A stretch of 64,000 nucleotides of DNA, taken from assembly GCA_963082975.1 (NCBI GenBank), contig OY720350.1, forward strand, positions 39,983,851 through 40,047,850. Direction: 5' to 3'. The stretch's first letter is position 1. Every line of letters starts with the position of its first letter. Origin of the DNA: Labia minor. Taxonomy: Eukaryota; Arthropoda; Insecta; Dermaptera; Spongiphoridae. Positions 22,755 to 32,569 of this stretch are shown in pieces. The position numbers and the translations under genes were made by a program. Under the pieces are notes generated by a model. That model ran no database searches. It had not been told where the DNA came from and worked only from the letters and a program-made list of their open reading frames with translations.

Positions 22755-23397
22755 AAGTTGACCTGTGGCCAGGTCCGAACCGACCGACGGTTTGAAGTAA
22801 ATTAATTTCCAGCTACAGAATCAATTTCAAATAATTTTAATATATCTATTAATGTAATAAAAAACAGATATGGATAGAACATAAATATTTTTAATTTTAT
22901 TTTATTTATAATATATAGCTGTAGTAGCCGGCGTTACCCGAGGCTGTGACGTCATGAAGGGCTGGGTGACGTCATATAATTTTAAATTAAGAAAAACATA
23001 ATGAAGATGATTTTTCCCGAGGATAAAACCAATACATTCGTGGTGATATGTAAAAAAATCTCCTTATGTGAAATTTGGTGCGAAAATAACCCTTCCCTTC
23101 TTATCGTCGATCTCTAATACTACCACTTCCGGTTTCCGGATTTGTACCAAAAGTTGATCAATTCATCCCACTGATGTATTAAGTAAAGATACCAAATTTC
23201 ATCAAAATCGGTTGAGCCGTTCAGGCTGTACACATTTATACGGACAGACGGAAGGACGGACGGACGCACGGACAGACATTATGCTAAAAATACTTTTTTC
23301 TGATAAGAAAATGCATGATTCGTGGAGATATGTAAAAATCTCCACATGTGAAATTTGGTGTGAAAACAATACCTCCCTTACTATCGTCGGTCGGTAA
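22755..23397 (-). mobile_element. Helentron-like family B element nested in family A
   Basis: Complete, from AAGTTGACCTGTGGCCAGG to GTCGGTCGGTAA. It carries the variant AGCCGGCGTTACCCGAGGCT next to the TGACGTCAT pair (22946 and 22966). A copy at 39821-40446 has the same variant, so the two belong to one subfamily. Confidence 0.85.
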
Positions 23398-23471
23398 TTA
23401 ATTAATTAAATTAGAAATTAAAATTATAAATATATATTAAACCAGCACACATACACACACACACAGACACA

Positions 23472-24314
23472 TTCCTTTGCTCGTGGTATCCAGTCAGTGG
23501 GCCGACTAAGTGCCTTGAGAGACATATGTGCATTTCGCACAGTATCAATGGATGCGGCAGGGTAATAGCGGGGATGCTTCCCGTAGATATCCTGGCCATG
23601 GAGCGCCAAAAAAAGTATAGGCTCGTTAAAGATGACGACTATATTAACAACATTAAAGCGATTGAAACCCAATCACTTGGAGAGTGGCAACGTAGATGGG
23701 ACCAATCGGAAAAAGGACGCTGGACGTTCCGTCTTATCTCGCTCATTAAACCATGGTTGGCCAGACAACACGGTGAAATTGACTATTACATGACTCAACT
23801 ACTATCTGGTCATGGATGCTTCCGGGCATACCTACACAGTTTTTTACTGGAGGAAGACCCATTATGCCCGATTTGCAAGGACACCGCCGAGGATGTCGAA
23901 CATGTTTTTTTCCATTACCCACGTTTCTGTAGAGACCGCGAGGAGCTGGCAGAACAATTTGGAGAGAGTCCAAAGCCGGAAAATTTAATATCACACATGT
24001 TGGCATCGGAGAGAGAATGGGTTGCTTCTTCTTCTGAAGCCTCTCCGTCATCATAATGAGGGAGCTTAGGCGCTTGGAGAGGGAGAGAAACTGCCCAGAA
24101 GACCATATGTGAACAAGGATACCCTCGCATTGGTGGAAGAGTCTAGGTTAAGGCCTCTTCCTGTGATGAAATACCTTACGGTGGTCCCGCAGGAAGACTT
24201 CAAGGCCGCTGGACGTTAGGGAGGTGTTTTTTAGTGGGTAGAAATCCCACACACTACTGCTGAGTACGGGCTCACAATGTCTTTTAAGAAGATATTTAAC
24301 CTACCCTCCGGAAA
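23472..24314 (+). mobile_element. R1-clade LINE fragment, C-terminal coding plus 3' UTR
   Basis: Coding starts in one frame with LSALRDICAFRTVSMDAAG, shifts frame near 23563, and continues with VIAGMLPVDILAMER. Then come SLGEWQRRWDQSEKGRWTFR, QLLSGHGCFRAYLHSF and the zinc knuckle CPICKDTAEDVEHVFFHYPRF (CxxC...H...), all typical of the region downstream of the reverse transcriptase in R1-like elements. A second frameshift near 24045 leads to MRELRRLERERN. The 3' UTR contains GGTGTTTTTTAGTGGGTAGA, AAATCCCACACAC, characteristic of R1. It is 5'-truncated and frameshifted. Both edges are CA-repeat sequence of the surrounding family A element. Confidence 0.85.
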
Positions 24315-24479
24315 AAATACACACACACACACACACAGACAGACAGACAGACAGACATTTTTCTCAATCTTAGTGAAAATGACTCAGGGACCTTCAAAAC
24401 GTATAAATACATCAAAATCTCGACATCGAAAATTTTCATGATCGCAATACAATTTTTGACGAGATAGTAAAAATTTCTG

Positions 24480-24705
24480 AAAATATCTCTCACACTCCTC
24501 AAATCAAAGATAAATATTTATTGTCTATTAAATTAGAGATTTTTGTTACTCAGTGTCAGCAGGTTACGTGAAACATATGGATGCGGGTTTCATAAGAAAA
24601 GTTGATTGATTTTATATTCAGCACAAAGGGTTAGTTGAACATCAATAGAGAGCTACAATTCTACTTGCTTTCTTGATAGAAGTTTACAAACTAGTGAACC
24701 ATACT
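24480..24705. other. Spacer between the composite element and a hAT-like end
   Basis: No feature is supported. Confidence 0.4.
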
Positions 24706-24800
24706 TCAGCGATTCTCAAACTGTAGGGCGCCCTCCTCCCTCCAAAGGAACACGAGCCAGTAGAGAAGGGGAGCAAGAATTTTGTGAAGAGAAAATATTA
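24706..24800 (+). mobile_element. hAT-like element, left-end fragment
   Basis: CAGCGATTCTCAAACTGTAG followed by GGCGCCC is a common hAT terminus ('CAGNGRTTCTCAAACTGNGG'). No matching right end with an 8-bp duplication was identified. Confidence 0.4.
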
Positions 24801-24984
24801 TTTAAAAAAATTTATTAACTGTGACTGAAAGAAGAGCACACTTACATATTTTGTTGAAGTGAAACTTCTTTAGCGGCGTCCTGACATTTGGTTGAGAATG
24901 GAGAGTGAATTGAAAAATTGAAATTTCGTAACGCGTTACGAAACGCAAGAGAGAAAAAAGATATAGATATAACGAGTGAGAATG

Positions 24985-25130
24985 AGATAGCCTCTATCTC
25001 CGTCTCTCTTTTGTGCGGTGTTTCGTTCTTGAGAGAGAGGCTATCTGGGTCTTTCTTTTGTCCGGTCTTTCGTCTTTGAGAAAGAGGCTATCTGCGTGTT
25101 GCTTTTGTGCTGTCTTTCGTTCTAATACCC
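24985..25130 (+). repeat. Degenerate tandem repeat, three units of about 48 bp
   Basis: Each unit contains a CTATCT motif, then CTTTTGTGCGGTGTTTCGTT-like sequence, then GAGAGAGG. Units start near 24990, 25038 and 25086. Upstream lie a TAACGCGTTA palindrome (about 24929-24938) and a purine-rich run. Confidence 0.7.
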
Positions 25131-25187
25131 TCTCGCTAGGTCCAAAGTCCATGGCGCGCATGCGCGCTAGTTAAGTCATATATAATT

Positions 25188-25650
25188 AGCTGGAGTGTCT
25201 CCACTCGACTATCTCGCAATTTGAGAATTGGATTAAATAATATAATATATTATATTTAAATTAAATTTAATTAATTATAAATTATAAATAATAAATAATA
25301 AATATTAAATCAGCGCATGTTTGGCTTTTTGTTGATGGCACCACGTTACGTGTTGGCGCGTGAGATTTGGAGTGTTAAAAAATTAATTCTGGTAATTTTA
25401 GCGAATCAATCAAGCTGAAATTCTATATATAGCAGTTTTATACAATTATTAATCATGTGAAAAATTATCAAACATATATCTTTATTTTTACGGTCACTTT
25501 AGAGGAAAAAAAATCAAAACGTTGTAGGTAATGACCCTCTTCCGGTTGACCTACATTTCTCAAAAGTTGATAGAAAACTATGAATTTTGAATAATGTCCA
25601 TGTACCAAATTTCATCATTCTAGCTCAAACCGTTTTTGCGTAATCTTGCC

Positions 25651-25716
<66 letters not shown>

Positions 25717-25833
25717 GACATTTTTCTCAACCTTAGTGAAAATGATTCAGGAACCTTCAAAACGTATAAAAACATCAAAATCTCAACATCGAAAATTTTC
25801 GTGATCGCAATACTATCTCTGGCGAGATAGTAA
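25188..25833 (+). mobile_element. Helentron-like family A element, full length
   Basis: It begins AGCTGGAGTGTCTCCACTCG and ends CTATCTCTGGCGAGATAGTA. The core is a long pure (CA)n run at about 25660-25711, the basis of a spurious HTHTHTHT open frame. This is the best copy for defining the family because both ends are intact. Confidence 0.8.
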
Positions 25834-26118
25834 AAATTGATATTTATATATATATATATATATATCGTGAAATAATTAAAATTCTCAAGTCAAATATACA
25901 GCGTGCACGCATACCGACGCATGTAATTGTGTGTGTGAACATGGTCGGCGATTCACACGCCAACACATACAGTTATGTGCGTCGATGACCATTCACGTTA
26001 TTTATCCGAATCTCAACATTACTTTAACACTACTAAATCGATTTAAAATTATTATTGCATTTAAAACTGCTTTTCTCTACTCCACAGATTTCACTATGCC
26101 GAAAAAAAATAACGACCA

Positions 26119-26500
26119 AAATTTAGACGATATTATTTATTTCATACACCGTTCACTACTGGTTTATAGCCACACAGGTGCTAATGCACTTGAACGAGGC
26201 GAAGATAAAATCCCTCTAATTCTCGGGGGAGATTTTAATGTAAATTTTGGATCTGATGATTCGTTGCCGTTGATCAACTTTCTTCAAGAAACATTTGGTC
26301 TGCTTATAAATAACGATCCCAAGGAATCAACAACAAAATCTGGAACTACAATAGATGCTGTTTTTACACGTTATATAGAAAATGTCGAATCACGAACATA
26401 TATATCTTATTTTAGTTATCACAAGCCATTAATATCAGTATTACCAATTGAAGCACCAACCGACAATAGTACAGGCAATGTAGATATGATGATAGAGTAG
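26119..26500 (+). pseudogene. Helentron-type endonuclease domain fragment (exonuclease-endonuclease-phosphatase fold)
   Basis: The frame, open from 25931, reads LDDIIYFIHRSLLVYS, then IPLILGGDFNVNF, NNDPKESTTKSGTTIDAVF and SRTYISYFSYHKPLISVL. GGDFN (residues 99-103 of the open frame), TIDAVF (140-145) and SYHKP (162-166) correspond to the GDFN, (S/T)xIDxxF and SxH catalytic blocks of the EEP superfamily. The spacing and the STTK-GTTIDAVF and SYFSYHKP strings are those I associate with the endonuclease domain downstream of the helicase in arthropod Helentrons. The first 60 residues look unrelated. No Rep, helicase or N-terminal endonuclease strands are present, so it is a truncated relic. A LINE endonuclease is the alternative, but LINE versions usually end SDHxP. 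It lies 285 bp from a family A copy. Confidence 0.65.
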
Positions 26501-26504
26501 ATAA

Positions 26505-27030
26505 TAATAATAATAAAGCGAATATTTGTTACGAAAATTTTATACTGTTATATGTCTTTCGAAATGATCCCTTTATTTTTCTCTATTTCTCTCTCACTCA
26601 CACTCTCAACTAAAATTTATCTTATTCTCTAGATTGTAAGAAGTTTCACTTCCGCCACGTGTACGATGCTGCACATTTTGCTTTTTACTTTTATTAATTT
26701 TTAATTTTATGATTTTGAATTTTTGGAAAAGCTGACAAGTGATCTTAATTATAGTAAAAACATTATAATAGTTTATAGACAAGATAATTTGAAAAATAAG
26801 TAATAAACCCTTAAAAGATATTCATAGCTTCATTTTAAGTATTAAAATATTTCATTTTTATTTGAAATTAATTTTAATATATTTATAGAACTTTCTATCA
26901 TTTTAATTTATTTCCAATTTTTGTCTTTATTATTATATTAGTACCACGGATGGATAGGATTATACTTTGGTCCTTCAACATTCAGTCCCTTATATTCTCG
27001 ATTTTATTATTTATATTATTAATAATTTCT
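26505..27030. other. AT-rich spacer
   Basis: No supported gene. AAT repeats immediately follow the endonuclease frame at about 26500-26515. Confidence 0.45.
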
Positions 27031-27031
27031 C

Positions 27032-27235
27032 TATAAGGGAATTTTGTAAATAAAGCCACATATTGATATTTTATTGTAAATTTATTCAATAACACAAAAA
27101 ATATATTGCTACTTGTGCAATCTTTATCAAAGGACTGCAGAAGGAGCAATTGAAACGTTGTGTATTTTTTGTATTTTTTGAATAAATTTACAATAAAATA
27201 TCAATATGTGGTTTTATTTACAAAATTCCCTTATA
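27032..27235. repeat. Palindromic MITE with 70-bp arms
   Basis: The left arm (TATAAGGGAATTTTGTAAAT...) and right arm (...ATTTACAAAATTCCCTTATA) pair over about 70 bp with few mismatches, around a loop of about 55 bp that contains GGACTGCAGAAGGAGC. No transposase or clear target duplication was seen. TATA at both ends could be part of a TA-type duplication. Confidence 0.75.
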
Positions 27236-27342
27236 AATAAAAACAACCACCAAAGCTTTAACAATTTAATAAGTAATAATTTCTCCTTTAAGCAATATTT
27301 TTTTGATTATTATTATTTTATTCATAAATGCTTATAGTATAC

Positions 27343-28205
27343 TACCAGACCCGGCAAAGCTTCGCTTTTGCATGTGTGTCTGTATACATATACACGTATG
27401 TGATAACTGAACACTTAATAATAATAATAATGTATTAAATGAAAATAATTGAAATTTTAGTTTAAATTGGACTTTTTTTTGTTTTTTTTTATTACTATCT
27501 CGCCAGAGTAATATTGCGATCACGAAAATTTTCGATGTTGAGATTTTGATGTTTTAATACGTTTTGAAGGTTCCTAAATCATTTTCACTAAGGTTGAGAA
27601 AAATGTCTCTCTCTCTGTGTGTGTGTGTGTGTGTGTGTGTAACGAAGATTACGCAAAAACGGTTTCAGCTAGAATGATGAAATTTGGTACATGGGCATTA
27701 TTCAAAATTCTTAGTTTTCTATCAACTTTTGAGAAATGTAGCTCAACCGGAAGAGGGTCATTACCTACAACGTTTTGATTTTTTTTCTTCTAAAGTGACC
27801 GTAAAAATAAAGATATATGTTTGATAATTTTTCACATGATTAATAATTGTATAAAACTACTATATATAGAATTTCAGCTTGATAGAATCGCTGAAAGTAC
27901 CAGAATTAATTTTTTAACACTGGAAATCTCACGCGCCAACACGTGACATGGTGCCATCAAAAAAGAGCCAAACTTGCGCTGGTTTAATAAATATTATTTA
28001 TTAATTTTAATTTATAATTGAATTAATTTAATTTAATTTAAATTAATATATGTTATTTAATCCAATTCAAATTTGCGAGATATGCTGAATATGCTTTTAA
28101 ATAAAAAAAAATTTCAAGAAAGTAATTGGAATTATTAATATTAAGAATCAATAAATAAATTTATTAAATATACATTTAAACATGTAAATTAATCTATATA
28201 TATTT
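27343..28205 (+). mobile_element. Helentron-like family C element split by a family A insertion
   Basis: The head CAGACCCGGCAAAGCTTCGC lies at 27349. The family C middle resumes at 28083 with GCTGAATATGCTTTTAAATA and matches 2911-3030 of the first copy. The 3' (GACA)n end is not present. The interruption is the minus-strand family A element at 27491-28082. Confidence 0.7.
27491..28082 (-). mobile_element. Helentron-like family A element nested in family C
   Basis: It starts with the complement of the 3' end (ACTATCTCGCCAGAGTAATA) and runs through a TCTC/TG tract to CAAATTTGCGAGATA. The last 20-30 bases of the 5' end, including the GGAGTG hairpin, are missing. Confidence 0.75.
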
Positions 28206-28767
28206 GAATGGGTGTTTTAAAACTAAATTTTAATTATTTTATTGTTATATACCAATATTTAAATGTATATTATTTTTTTATATTTATCCAATCACACTAT
28301 CCTTGAAGAGCTTGGAGGGCTGAGAGAGAAAAATTTGTTAATGCCGATAAATACGATAGAGCAGTGTTGGACAAAATTTATTAGTGGTATGGCCAACATT
28401 ACTTTTTTTGTATTCATGCGTGATCGACCTTTTTTAACCAACATTTTATGCTGCGCAATCGATTTTCTAATTATTCGGGGTCGACCGTTTACCCAGCTTT
28501 GTTATGGAGTGTAAATTGTTTATTACAATATGATTAGATATAAGTAATATTTTATTCTTTGATTGATTGATTTATTTATTTTTTGTAATATTTTTAAATA
28601 TGTAGTTTAAATATGTATAGATATAAGTGATATTCTTTACAGTTGGTATATTTATTTTTAAATTATTTTATGTAAACTATATACATGCTAGTTTGATTTC
28701 CCAAATGGTTGATAGTTGAGGAAAAAATAATAAAAGTTCAATTACTATCATAATATATATATATATG
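28206..28767. other. AT-rich spacer with an unrecognised open frame
   Basis: An 83-codon open frame (28263-28514) matches nothing I know. Its middle (GCAGTGTTGGACAAAATTTA, GGTCGACCGTTTACCCAGC) looks more like a degraded DNA-transposon end than a gene. Confidence 0.35.
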
Positions 28768-28771
28768 TTAA

Positions 28772-29013
28772 CACACTATGAGCGGGGCGGGTATTTGTAC
28801 CCGTTGCGGGGACTGTCACTTATAAGCGGGGCGGGTATTTATACCAGTTGCCACTTATATGAGGGATATATATTAGTTATCGTTAAAAATAAGTAATTTT
28901 AAGTGACACAAGGGAAAATATATATTATCACACTATGAGCGGCTAGCGTCCGCCCCGCTTATATAAGTGGCAGTCCCGCAGCGGGTACAAATACCCGCCC
29001 CGCTCATTGTGTG
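28772..29013. mobile_element. piggyBac-type MITE, second copy
   Basis: Flanked by TTAA at 28768-28771 and 29014-29017. The ends CACACTATGAGCGGGGCGGG and its complement match the 6706-6907 element. Internally it carries an additional CACACTATGAGCGGC near the right side, as if one end had been duplicated or a second copy fused in. Confidence 0.85.
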
Positions 29014-29017
29014 TTAA

Positions 29018-29800
29018 ATTGAGCGAGAGGTTTCAATTTTTAGGAATACGTTTTTTCAAAGGTTAATCCTGTGTGTCTCAATCATTCCCCCCCCCCTTTA
29101 TTTTTGTTCTTTGGTTGTACTTGTCAATCTATTTGAAATGGAAAGAAGATGGATAATGATTGACATTCCTCGTTTCTTGATAAAAAAAAATAACAGGTAA
29201 TATTTTAACAGATGATAAATAATTATACTGAATACTGAATAAAACTTTTATTAAAACTTCTTATCCGTCATCTTTAATTTAAATTTGTTTAAAAAAAAAA
29301 TTACAATTGAAAATTGAGTTGAAATTATATATTTTCATGTTTTTCTATATTATAAGAAAGTTTTATTTTGTTGAACCGCAGTAAATTTTTCTTGGAACGA
29401 TCAATTTAATATAATTGTAAATATTCATGTGTGTTGATGGCAGACATATGAAAAAGTATTTGAGAAGAAAAATATATAATTCTATTTTTATTTACTAATG
29501 TATATATATATATATATAAATTAGTAACTCAACTTTACTGTCAATCAATAGAATTTCACTTCGCCATACACTCTTTTATTTATTATAATTATTTTATAAG
29601 TTGTTATTTCTGGGATAATTTTCAAAATTTTTCTTGTAGGAAAATATTAGATTAGTAATAATTCAGTTAAACAATTTAAGTATTTTATGAATATATATTT
29701 AAAATATGCTCAAATTTTTCTCATCTCAGAATATAAATATTTGGATAGAGATATTTTTCATATATATATAATATAATATTAAAATATAATATTATATAAT
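29018..29800. other. AT-rich spacer
   Basis: A poly-C run lies at about 29087-29096 and a (TA)n run at about 29502-29518. No gene is supported. Confidence 0.5.
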
Positions 29801-29801
29801 A

Positions 29802-29982
29802 CGAGGGTGGTCTGAAAAGTTTCCGGCCTGACCAAGAAAAACGATGTTTTTCAATTTTTTGTTTGTTTTATTTTTCAAAATTCAAGATAGCTGAGACCTG
29901 TACGATGTCAGCTGAACGTGTGCGAAATATTTTGCAAAACCATTTGAATATGGAAAGCTATGTGAAGGTGAATTTGTAAAGC

Positions 29983-29985
<3 letters not shown>
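29802..29985 (+). mobile_element. mariner element, 5' partial duplicate
   Basis: It repeats the first 180 bp of the next element: the CGAGGGTGGTCTGAAAAGTT inverted repeat and MSAERVRNILQNHLNMES. It then breaks off into a (TA)n run (29986-30025) that joins it to the second copy. Confidence 0.85.
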
Positions 29986-30026
<41 letters not shown>

Positions 30027-30027
<1 letters not shown>

Positions 30028-30495
30028 GAGGGTGGTCTGAAAAGTTTCCGACCTGACCAAGAAAAACGATGTTTCTCAATTTTTTGTTTGTTTTATTTTT
30101 CAAAATTCAAGATAATTGAGACCTGTACGATGTCAGCTGAACGTGTGCGAAATATTTTGCAAAACCATTTGAATATGGAAAGCTATGTGCAATGTGGGTG
30201 CCGCATTTCCTAACGTTAGACCAAAAATTGTATCGAAAAACCATTTCTAACGACAATTTGGCGCTGTAGGCGTAATCCAAACGAATTTTTGCGTCGATTC
30301 ATAACTGTTGATGAGACTTAAATTAAATTAAATCAAATTTAATTAATTTATAAATTATTTAATTCAATTAATTAGAACACCCTTATGAGAAATGTATTAG
30401 TGTTGATGGAGATTATGTTGAAAAATATAGCAAAAAAAAAAATTTAAAAACATCGATTTTCTTGGTCATGTCGGAAACTTTTCATCACGCCCTCG
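30027..30495 (+). mobile_element. Internally deleted mariner element (469 bp)
   Basis: Terminal repeats of about 45 bp begin CGAGGGTGGTCTGAAAAGTT. A TA follows the right end. The interior encodes the N-terminus MSAERVRNILQNHLNMES and, past frameshifts, NPNEFLRRFITVDET, the block around the first catalytic aspartate. It then jumps through an AATTAA-rich junction to CISVDGDYVEKYSKK-like sequence, the transposase C-terminus. The second and third catalytic residues are deleted. 35578-36054 is the same derivative in inverse orientation. Confidence 0.9.
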
Positions 30496-30499
30496 TATA

Positions 30500-31780
30500 T
30501 GTATATAATAAATTTCGAACAATAAGCAATCCTATCACCCAATGTTCTGTTAGTTCTTGGATCATATTATATAACACTGAATATACTATAATATACAGCA
30601 GACACTATTGTTGATAATCTCTTTATTAACCATATTAATGCTCTGACAGATATTCTCTAATTTGACATCAAAGATATCTTTAATCTGATTAGTTAAGTCT
30701 GAAATATTGATCGTGATTAACAATAGGGACTCTTGTTTGAATTGAATATCCTTCTGATTGATAAGGAAATTAATAAACAAGAAATCATTAGATAATTATT
30801 AGATTGGTTTGTTATTGATTTGAATAATAGAAAATTATTGTTGTATTGCGGTCATAAATTGATTTATTAAAAATATCTTATTCATGTTGGCATGAGTTAA
30901 GAGACCAAATCTTCTACAAATTCTTATAATTATATGTTATTTAAAAAATACAAATAGTTTTTAAGAACACGATTGTTTAAAAAAAAAAACATTTTTGAAC
31001 AAAAATGGAACTAAAACTTGGTATCCGACTCAAAAATACTAAAAAAAAGTCACTAAAATCAGGATTATTCGTTTTCTGGGAAGAGATAAAGAAAATATTA
31101 CATGACACAATAAATTGCTTGACCACTATGCATCTCCAATTGGGGCTCAAATGTATGAGTAAAGTTGGGGAAAAGTTTGTTTACATCGAAACTAATCTGG
31201 AAACTACTATTATGTTAACCAAGTTCGAGTTATGTAAACAATAGAAAGATAAATATGAGAGAATTTAGGAGATGATAATAATAATTGGATGAAGGTGGTT
31301 CAGAATATTTGTAGAAATCTACTTGCTGCGACCAAGAACTTTCAAATTTAGAATACTATATATGGATAAAATATCCAAAATTCCCATATTTAAAGATTTA
31401 ATCAAAATATTAATTGATGTGAAATCCTAATTTCTATCCTAAACAATTTCCACCCCCAATTGATCTTTTTCAAACAATACCTCCGTATTTTGTTTCTAAT
31501 GAGAGATTCTTATCAATTAATAGAAATGATGATCGGTTCATTGCCGTGAGTTGTTTAATACAATTGCAACAAAAAAAAGAAGAGGGAAGAAATGCTGATT
31601 TGCTTGTAATTGATGGATCTATTTTGGTTATAATTATAATTATCTATCTAGAGAGACGATTAATCAGGCCTATTAATTGGTTGAGTAAAACATAATAGAA
31701 CATTTAACCTTCGTGTTTAACCTGCCAGAACCAGATCCATCCATCCATTCCCTTCAAGGCAGATAGGAAGTTTAGTATTT
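30500..31780. other. Spacer with unrecognised open frames and a possible LINE trace
   Basis: Open frames at 30586-30780 (minus) and 31005-31244 (plus) match no family I know and lack gene context. 31285-31350 contains TGCTGCGACCAAGAACTTTC, shared in degraded form with the LINE tails at 32390 and 50745. Confidence 0.35.
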
Positions 31781-31782
31781 AC

Positions 31783-31907
31783 CTGTCGTGAAAGAGGGCG
31801 TCTGTCAAGTTGGCTTCTGCAGCCACGTGGCGAAGCCCAGAACAGGTGGCGCAGTCCTGAGCAGGGCGGAAAGCACGCGCTAATTGTCTGGGGACATCGA
31901 TCGCGCA
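31783..31907 (-). CDS. Single internal coding exon of an unrecognised gene
   Basis: On the minus strand this 125-bp segment is preceded by a pyrimidine-rich acceptor (TTTTTTCTGTTACAG) and followed by a GTAAAT donor. It is about 60% GC against a background near 25%, a strong sign of selection for coding. The frame beginning at the first base is open throughout: CAIDVPRQLARAFRPAQD, then CATCSGLRHVAAEANLTDAL, then FHD, ending in phase 2. It contains a CxxC pair. A second frame is also open but looks less protein-like. I do not recognise the family with confidence. The VP..L...F.P...C..C pattern weakly recalls a segment ahead of a cupin/JmjC domain in some arthropod proteins. Adjacent exons are not visible here, so the introns must be long, consistent with repeat-swollen introns. 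Confidence 0.6.
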
Positions 31908-31909
31908 CT

Positions 31910-32385
31910 GTAACAGAAAAAAATAACAACACAATAGAAATTAATTTATAATAAAAGTATATAAGGGATATTTTAAATTAAAATTGTATTCTAATGTGCC
32001 AGTCAGAAACCAAAGCGATTAACTCCACATATAAACAAACTGAGAAAATGAAGCCCAAAGTTCACAGCTTGTAGGAAATTCAGGGTTATTGATTACAGAA
32101 AAATGTATATTGCATTGTAATATTAAGATTATCAAGTTTATTATTCACTTCATAGGTTGCAGATTACCTTAAATTACATTACATTACTTACATTACTAGC
32201 AAAATTTTAAAAATTGGAGGAGTTAATCGGTTTGGCTTCTGAGTGGCACGATATATATAGAGAGAGAGAGAGATTTAAAGAATTATTGCACGAAGTCTAA
32301 TTTATCTATCTATATATTCTAACTTATACAATTCATATACAATTTTATTTATATTTTCATTTGAAATAATAATAATAACAATAAT
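31910..32385. other. Spacer, probably intronic to the minus-strand exon
   Basis: No feature beyond short GA and ATT-type simple repeats (about 32256-32275). Confidence 0.4.
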
Positions 32386-32389
32386 TAAA

Positions 32390-32565
32390 AAGTGTCCCGG
32401 TTGGAAGACCAATGGGGTGAACAATGTGGGAAGGGACGTGAGAGAGATGGGAGAGGGTAGGGATTGGAGGGTTGTGGCTCGGGATAGGGATACTTGGAGA
32501 AGTGTGGTTGCTGTGGCCAAGAACTATCGAGTTCCGTAGACACACAGAGATAGATAGAATTAATA
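32390..32565 (+). mobile_element. LINE 3'-terminal fragment with GATA-type tail
   Basis: The plus strand reads REMGEGRDWRVVARDRDTWR followed by SVVAVAKNYRVP and a stop. This is the terminal 'a.dR..Wr' segment of a LINE polyprotein. It is followed by ACACAGAGATAGATAGA, a short GATA repeat tail. Related tails occur at 50745-50935, 54849-54985 and, inverted, 57045-57610. Confidence 0.7.
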
Positions 32566-32569
32566 AATG

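Larger units (their letters stand above)
22677..24475 (+). mobile_element. Family A element split by a family B copy and an R1 LINE fragment
   Basis: Its 5' end is at 22677-22754 (TCTGGAGTGCCTCCACTCG) and the middle resumes at about 23398-23471 (AAATATATATTAAACCAGC, then CA repeats). The 3' part is at about 24315-24475 (CA/GACA tract, CTTAGTGAAAATGACTCAGG, final GACGAGATAGTAAAAA). The inserts are a family B element (22755-23397) and an R1 fragment (23472-24314). The segment that normally lies between AAACCAGC and the CA tract is missing. Confidence 0.75.

Noticed and set aside
25636-25830. Open frame with a long HTHTHT run, and the VCVCVC frames at 37765-38070 and 24296-24502
   Set aside because: They translate the (CA)n tract of family A elements, and the rest of each frame is element sequence.
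28263-28514. 83-codon open frame as a gene
   Set aside because: No family match, no splice or promoter context, and its middle resembles degraded DNA-transposon ends.
31717-31932. Alternative 71-codon frame across the minus-strand exon (…DRCPQTISACFPPC…)
   Set aside because: It ignores the good acceptor and donor and reads through flanking intron-like DNA. The phase starting at the acceptor gives a more protein-like sequence. I cannot fully exclude it.
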